Shown: positions 59,203-64,000 of the stretch, one piece after another | Layout of the letters: each line of letters opens with the position of its first letter | How positions within the stretch are numbered: position 1 is the stretch's first letter | Notes under the pieces: model-generated | What the model saw: the letters and a program-made list of their open reading frames with translations, nothing else | Told to the model about the DNA's origin: nothing | The model's database searches: none | NCBI GenBank assembly: GCA_033032865.1 | Contig: JAWHQI010000165.1 | Coordinates: forward strand, 3,545,001-3,609,000 | DNA length: 64,000 bases | From: Dactylorhiza incarnata | Taxonomy: Eukaryota; Streptophyta; Magnoliopsida; Asparagales; Orchidaceae | Direction: 5' to 3' | Made by a program: the position numbers and the translations under genes

Positions 59203-60662
59203 CTAGTGGATGAGAGATTTAGGTATCCAAAGAGGACCGGGTGTGGCGGTTCCTTTGGGTACCCAAATATATCGTGTTTTCTTTTGGGGAGATATGATTG
59301 AATGGGCTCTTTTGGTTTGAGTTTGTATTTCATCTTTAGCTTTGGGTCTCCATTCAAATCTTGGTTTAACATTATTTGTAGTTTTCAAATTTCCATAATC
59401 ATTTACTTGAATATTTGGATCAAAGAGGTTTTTGAATTTATAATTTGAAGGAAATTTGTTTGCATTTAATTTTAGGTTGGGAGAAACATGATTTTGTAAA
59501 TAATGGTGATTTTGATTTACAAATCCTTTATGTTCCTTACTCCCATTTTTAAACTTAGGTAAGATGTTCATATTCATATTCAACTTATTTTTAGATATAG
59601 TTTGATATTGTGAATTTACATTTACCATTTTCATAAGCAAGTTGATTTTTGATTTAATTCATCATTCTTCAATTTCAAATTATGTCTAGCTTTATTATAA
59701 GCGATTGTGCTATTTTTAAGAGTGGAAACAATTGAATCAATATAATTTTGATAGTTATTTCTATATTCATCAAATGTTTCATCCATCTCTTTAATTTCAA
59801 TTTTATAGTCCTTACACTTAGCACAATCATTTTCAAGGATGAATTTTCTAGACATAATCTTTCATTTTGTTCTGTTATAAAAAGAAGTTCCTTTTCAAGT
59901 TCCTTGTGTTTTTCTTTTAATTCATTATATTCTACACAAGGTGTAGTGTTTTCAACTAAGGAACCATGGATAGAACTAGATAAATTTGAATTTGATTGTT
60001 CATTAATTTTTGCCTTTAAATTTTTATTTTCTAAGTGCAAATGTTTATTAGCATCTTTTAATTTCTTAATTTTGCGCTTCGTAGTTTGATGCAATTGTAA
60101 TGAAGAGATAGAAGTACAAAAAATGGGATTTGATTTCCTTACGTTGCTTTCGGGAGAGGCACGATTTGAACACATAGTTTCTTTGACATCTTTATGGCAC
60201 TCCTCTTCCGAAGATAGTATTTCTTCTTCTCTTTCATTTGATATGCACTTCATGGATCCATCATGAGAGGAGCTTTCTTGAAAAATTGTGCAAGCTTGTA
60301 TGTTCTCCAATTCTTGTGTTTGTTCCATACCTATAAGAGGAAAATCATACATTTCTTCAAGAAATTTCCATACTTTGTATCACTAGAAAAAACAATATAT
60401 TAATTTGAAGATATCTTGAGATAAAGCACAAAAAATATAATTCATAGCTTTTGCATTTAGGTGACGCTCTTGTTTATTTGATTCGTCCGCTGGTCTTGTT
60501 ATTGCTATATCCCCATGCGTTGATATCTAATGTTTTAATAAACCTGTCCATTAACAATTTCCACCATTTATAATTTCTTCCTTCGAATAAAGGTGGTGCA
60601 GGAGATTTTTCGTCTTCATAAAAATTTTCCCCATTAATAGAAGCGAGATCATGAGACACCAT
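59203..60662 (-). pseudogene. gag: L3: gag, internally deleted
   Basis: The start MVSHDLASINGENFYEDEK at 60662 is followed by FEGRNYKWWKLLMDRFIK, a copia gag N-terminus. The central gag core is missing: the frame ends at 60474 and gag-like sequence resumes around 60350 with a Glu/Lys-rich coiled coil (HLENKNLKAKINEQ, ELKEKHKELEKELLFI). A frameshift near 59850 leads into KCKDYKIEIKEMDETFDEY, then another into NVKPRFEWRPKAKDE and TRYIWVPKGTATPGPLWIPK, wording typical just before Sirevirus protease. It ends at 59203 without a zinc knuckle that I can find. Confidence 0.75.
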
Positions 60663-60697
60663 TATTCCCGGTTGTTAAGCCGATTTGGAATAACCTA

Positions 60698-60709
60698 GCT
60701 CTGATAATA
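60698..60709 (-). other. L3 primer binding site (mutated)
   Basis: The minus strand reads TATTATCAGAGC three bases from the LTR end, against the expected TGGTATCAGAGC for initiator tRNA-Met. The TATCAGAGC core is intact. Confidence 0.75.
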
Positions 60710-60711
60710 CT

Positions 60712-62203
60712 TGTTGGATCTGTAGGCGCCCTTAGAGGGGGGGGGGGGGTGAATAATGGTCTTAAAAACTTTAAACTTTAATAGAAAACTTTTGATATTT
60801 TGATCGAAGTTAAATCAAAAGTAAAGAGATAATGAAATTAGAAATGAAATCAATTTTATTAAACAAGAAAAGACATGATTAACATTTATAAAATTGATTA
60901 CAAAATCTGATTTGAATGACGCTAGAAATCGAAGGGAATAATATGAAAACCCTTTTTGTTTTCTATACCGACTCGTATCCCCACGAACCGGTTGGCTTTA
61001 GCCGATCTTTCCCCAAATACGACCTCAAGCCGCTCTAGCCAATCTATCACCAGAAAGGCCTCGAGCACCCCCTAGATCAACTCCCTAGACCCAGTGGACA
61101 ACACGAGGCAAATTACTCCCTAAGTCCAACCTAGTCCTAGTCGCCATGTGGCAAATTCAGGAACCGATTACAAAGATGAAATAAAGGACAAAATACAAAA
61201 TACAAATATAAAACTCCCTATGAGGTAATCTGAAGGAGATGCCGAAGAATCGCTGAAGATCGTAGAAGTCCAAGCGTGCATTCTTCGCGTTGAGTTAGCG
61301 TGTTGATCCAAGCCTCCTTTGATTCTTCCTTTTGAAATATAAGTGGGAGATGTGTTTGTCTGGAAATACGGCCCTCACAAAGTTTCTGAAGTGCTGGAAT
61401 AAGGCTTTTCACAATCAGTATTCAGAGAAGACAAAATCCTCCGATTTATAGAATTTGAGCTAACGCCGGCGTTAAGTCCTAACGCCTGGCATTGACCATG
61501 TATAGCAATATATTAATGGCTCAGATCTTCAGAATAGGAAGGAGATTCTTCACTTTAGGAATGTTTTATTATAGGCAATATCAATGCTGGCGTTAAGGCT
61601 AACGCGGCGCATTGGGCAAATCATTCGTAAAGTTCCTCCTGAAATCACGGCTGCTTTCTCCTTGTCAAATTCGTCGACCGGATAGCGCCCAGCGTTAAGA
61701 CTAACGCTTGTCGTTGAGTTTCATCATTAATTAGCTGGCACCCCAATTCGTCGAGCAGATAATTTTGTCGAACACAATTCGTCAATCGGAGTTCGCGAAT
61801 GGGTTTCATCATTCGCCGAACAAAATTTTGTCGAACGCAAGATCGTCGAACGTAGTTTCTATTTCGTCGAACCCAGCTTCCGTTCACAACGGCTTGATTT
61901 CATCGATCGCAGCATCTCGTTCGCCGAACAAAAATTTTGTCGAGCACATTTCGTCGAATGCCGTGGTATGCATTTCGTCGAACGCCGATTTCGTCTAGCT
62001 CTAACGCCCAGCGTTAAGCATAATGTCTGGCGTTGAGTAACTTTCAATCCTTCATCTTGTGGTTAATGCTAGACCATTGTTGCAGCTACCTGGTGTCAAA
62101 ACTGTCCATACCTACATGCTAAAAACACAATGGCAACAAGATCAAATACAAGTAGGATTTGTTATTCTCAAATCAAAGGGATGCGGAAAACCATGTTCCA
62201 ACA
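60712..62203 (-). repeat. L3 5' LTR
   Basis: It is the partner of 9119-10610 with the same ends and motif order, and many more differences than the L7 pair. The U3 array is at about 61674-62035 and the TATA-like box at about 61445. Confidence 0.93.
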
Positions 62204-63793
62204 CGACGCACTCAGTTCTCCAACCAGTCCAGTAGTTTATCTCTTCAGTTCGACGAGCTCCATTTTGAGATCGACGAACTCAGCTCTGTGTTCGACGTTT
62301 AAGTAACAAGATGTTCAGTTCGACGAAAGTGCTTCTCAGTTCGACGAATTCAATCTTCCAGCCAGTTCAGCAGATTATCTCTCAGCTCGACGAACTCCAG
62401 TTTGAGATCGACGAACTCCAGTGTGAGATCGACGAACTCCAGATTGTGTTCGACAAATTAATTCAGTTCGACGAACTCCAGATTCAGTTCGACGAACTCA
62501 ACTTTTAGTTCGACGAACTCAGCTTTCAGCTCGACAATCTCAGTTCTCCAGCTTGACAAATTTCTGAAGGATCAGTTATCTATGCTCTCTGAACTCAGAT
62601 AGACTAAATCAGCAACGGATCTATTCTTTCAGATAAGACAAGTTTTTATCTTTTCTTTTATTATTCCTTTCCACTCTCTTCTCTCGAGAAAGTAGCTGTT
62701 GACATATATTGGAAAAGGACACTTTCATGGAAAAGGAAAAAGAATTAAAGTTTATTGCTGAATCAGATTGCAGTTCCAAGATATATTCCTTCTGATTATT
62801 ATATTCCTTAATTAGAAGATTTGAATTTCAAATCAGTGATATATTGTCAAAAGAAAAAGAATTACAGCAAGAGCAGTACCAGAGAAAGAAGAAGAGCAGT
62901 ACCAGAAAAATAATAGAGAAGAAACAGTCGACCAGAGGAAGAAACATTTTCTTGAGATATACAGAATGTCAAAAAGCTTTTCAGAGTTCATCCTCAACAG
63001 CAGCACTCTCAATCTCTGAGAACATCAACATTATTCTCTCAGTTTTCAGTTGCTAGTTCTAATCTTCAAAGAGCAACAACAATCTGAGAAACTTTGCCTC
63101 TCAGATTCATCAGCTATCAAGGAAGATTTGTTTTACATTCAATAGAAAGCTCCATCCTTCAATTGTCAACCATTTCTATCAGACAGGGGGAGCTTTACAT
63201 CAACAATCCACTAGTCTTCTCTCAGCTTGTCGACAGAGAAGAATTTCATAAGTCTTTTTATCCCATCTTGTACAGGCTTCTAACTCCCTTCAAAAGTTAA
63301 CCTTTGGTGGCAGGGCACCTGATCAAAAACCTGTGATTGGTTTGAGCACCTGATCAAAAGCTCAGTGGTGTTTGGGCACTTGATTAAAACTCCATTGGTG
63401 TTTGGGCACCTGATCAAAACTCCATTGGTGTTTGGGCACCTGATCAAAACTCCATTGTTGTTTGGGCACCTGATCAAAAACCCATTGGTGATAGGGCACC
63501 TGATCAAAAACCCAGTGGATTCCTACCAAGGGTGGTAGAAGAGTAGATGTACCCAGGTTGATTGGGGAACTACTATAGATCCTTGTGTCTTCTGTGTTTG
63601 TGTTTATTTTCTGTACTGTGCTGTGCTGTGTGATTTCTTGTTTTGTTTTTACACTCACTCTGTTATACAAATATATATCAGTATTTTAATTCCGCTATAA
63701 AAATAAGTTAAAAACTTTTAATACTCTATTCACCCCCCTCTAGAGTAAATCAAAGATCTAACCTCACTTTCAATTAGTATCAGAGGACTTTCA
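62204..63793 (+). mobile_element. L2: second part of the 5' LTR
   Basis: It continues the GTTCGACGAACT array (to about 62555) cut by L3. The terminal part has a 30-bp array, then the Sirevirus-type TATTCACCCCCCTCTAG near 63728 and the LTR end CTTTCA. The end is duplicated, so the LTR stops at 63772 or 63793. A primer site for initiator tRNA-Met follows on the plus strand, giving the opposite orientation to the other copia elements here. Confidence 0.85.
63313..63519 (+). repeat. 30-bp tandem array in L2 LTR, about 7 copies
   Basis: The unit is GGGCACCTGATCAAAACTCC plus ATTGGTGTTT. The central copies are almost identical. The unit contains the palindrome TGATCA. It lies downstream of the U3 motif array, probably in R or U5. 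Confidence 0.9.
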
Positions 63794-63807
63794 ATTGGTA
63801 TCAGAGG
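63766..63807 (+). repeat. 21-bp tandem duplication of LTR end plus primer site
   Basis: ACTTTCAATT[A/G]GTATCAGAGG occurs twice back to back with one difference. Each copy holds the LTR terminus CTTTCA and the tRNA-Met primer site core; the second has the better TTGGTATCAGAGG match. Confidence 0.9.
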
Positions 63808-63894
63808 TTGGTTGATTGTTTGCAGGCTAACACCTGAATCAAAAGATCAATTAGATCTTAATTTCCTCTAGAGTTTTCTTTTTGCTAAAAACTC

Positions 63895-64000
63895 ATGGCA
63901 CAGAACAAAGAATACTCAAGCACAAGACCTCCAATGTGCAATCTAAATAAGTTTGCATTATGGAAGGCAAGGATCAGATTATATATGAATTCAATTGATG
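63895..64000 (+). CDS. gag: L2: gag, N-terminal 35 codons (runs off the window)
   Basis: The start MAQNKEYSSTRPPMCN is followed by KFALWKARIRLYMNSID. It is closely similar to the start of L4 gag (MAQIKDYASTRPPMCN), which supports both the start codon and a common subfamily, although L4 has minus orientation. No lesion is seen in the visible part. Gag would bind and package element RNA in cytoplasmic particles. The leader between the primer site and this ATG is only about 90 bases. Confidence 0.88.
   Translation, partial: MAQNKEYSSTRPPMCNLNKFALWKARIRLYMNSID

Larger units (their letters stand above)
9119..62203 (-). mobile_element. L3: pol-less copia element hosting L4-L7 (with TSD CGACG)
   Basis: Two 1.49-kb LTRs (9119-10610 and 60712-62203) are flanked by perfect CGACG duplications. 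The primer site lies left of the right LTR and the polypurine tract right of the left LTR, so the element reads on the minus strand. Without its guests it is about 9.0 kb. It holds a damaged gag, 4.4 kb of mostly non-coding DNA and an antisense ORF, but no protease, integrase, RT or RNase H. The solo LTR and L4 are inserted in it. The LTR pair is visibly more diverged than that of L7, as nesting order predicts. Confidence 0.92.

Overview
The window looks like a heterochromatic, repeat-only stretch of a large flowering-plant genome. I find no host gene, tRNA or rRNA. Almost everything from about 5.2 kb to the right edge is LTR retrotransposon, mostly Ty1/copia. The evidence is a copia pol order of protease-integrase-RT-RNase H, primer sites complementary to initiator tRNA-Met, plant Sirevirus-type tracts (GGGGGAGAT polypurine tracts, TATTCACCCCCC near LTR ends), and Angela-type gag-pol. 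Lineage names come from remembered protein motifs.

The layout is a nest of insertions, readable from matching LTR pairs and target site duplications (TSDs). L1: a decayed Ty3/gypsy element without pol, minus strand (gag 7880-8814, an 89-bp satellite array 6362-7670, probable 3' LTR 5162-5866). L2: a plus-strand Sirevirus-like element that splits the L1 gag; its 5' LTR is 8815-9118 plus 62204-63793, and its gag starts at 63895 and runs off the window. L3: minus strand, 9119-62203, TSD CGACG, sitting in the L2 LTR; it has gag remnants, no pol, and an antisense intron-containing ORF at 55.1-56.7 kb. L3 also holds a Ty3/gypsy solo LTR (56851-58648, TSD GTTTC). L4: minus strand, 10806-53042, with gag and an envelope-like ORF but no pol. 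L5: an Angela-type element, minus strand, 12979-47731, TSD TGGAG, inserted in the L4 envelope-like ORF. L6: a second Angela-type subfamily placed in the L5 leader, later altered by recombination and by a 9.4-kb tandem duplication (16623-26062 and 26063-46497). L7: a young, nearly complete Sirevirus-like element with gag, pol and envelope-like ORF, minus strand, 33212-44204, TSD CGTTT, inside the second duplicate.

The left 5.1 kb holds a microsatellite, a 28-bp x 14 minisatellite, a GC-rich imperfect array and otherwise unrecognised sequence, probably older LTR debris.

The most unusual pattern concerns regulation. Each LTR family carries, 80 to about 650 bp into its LTR (U3), an array of short CG-centred palindromes. 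In L3, L4 and L7 the same family-specific motif appears again next to a TATA-like box directly upstream of the extra third ORF, as if a U3-type promoter module had been reused to drive a separate mRNA. The 10-mer GTTCGACGAA recurs in sense orientation in the LTRs of L2, L3, L5 and L6, although these belong to different lineages. L3 and L4 both lost pol but kept gag and the third ORF. All coding regions except the short visible part of L2 gag carry stops or frameshifts. Mobilisation of L3 or L4 would have needed proteins from a relative such as L7.
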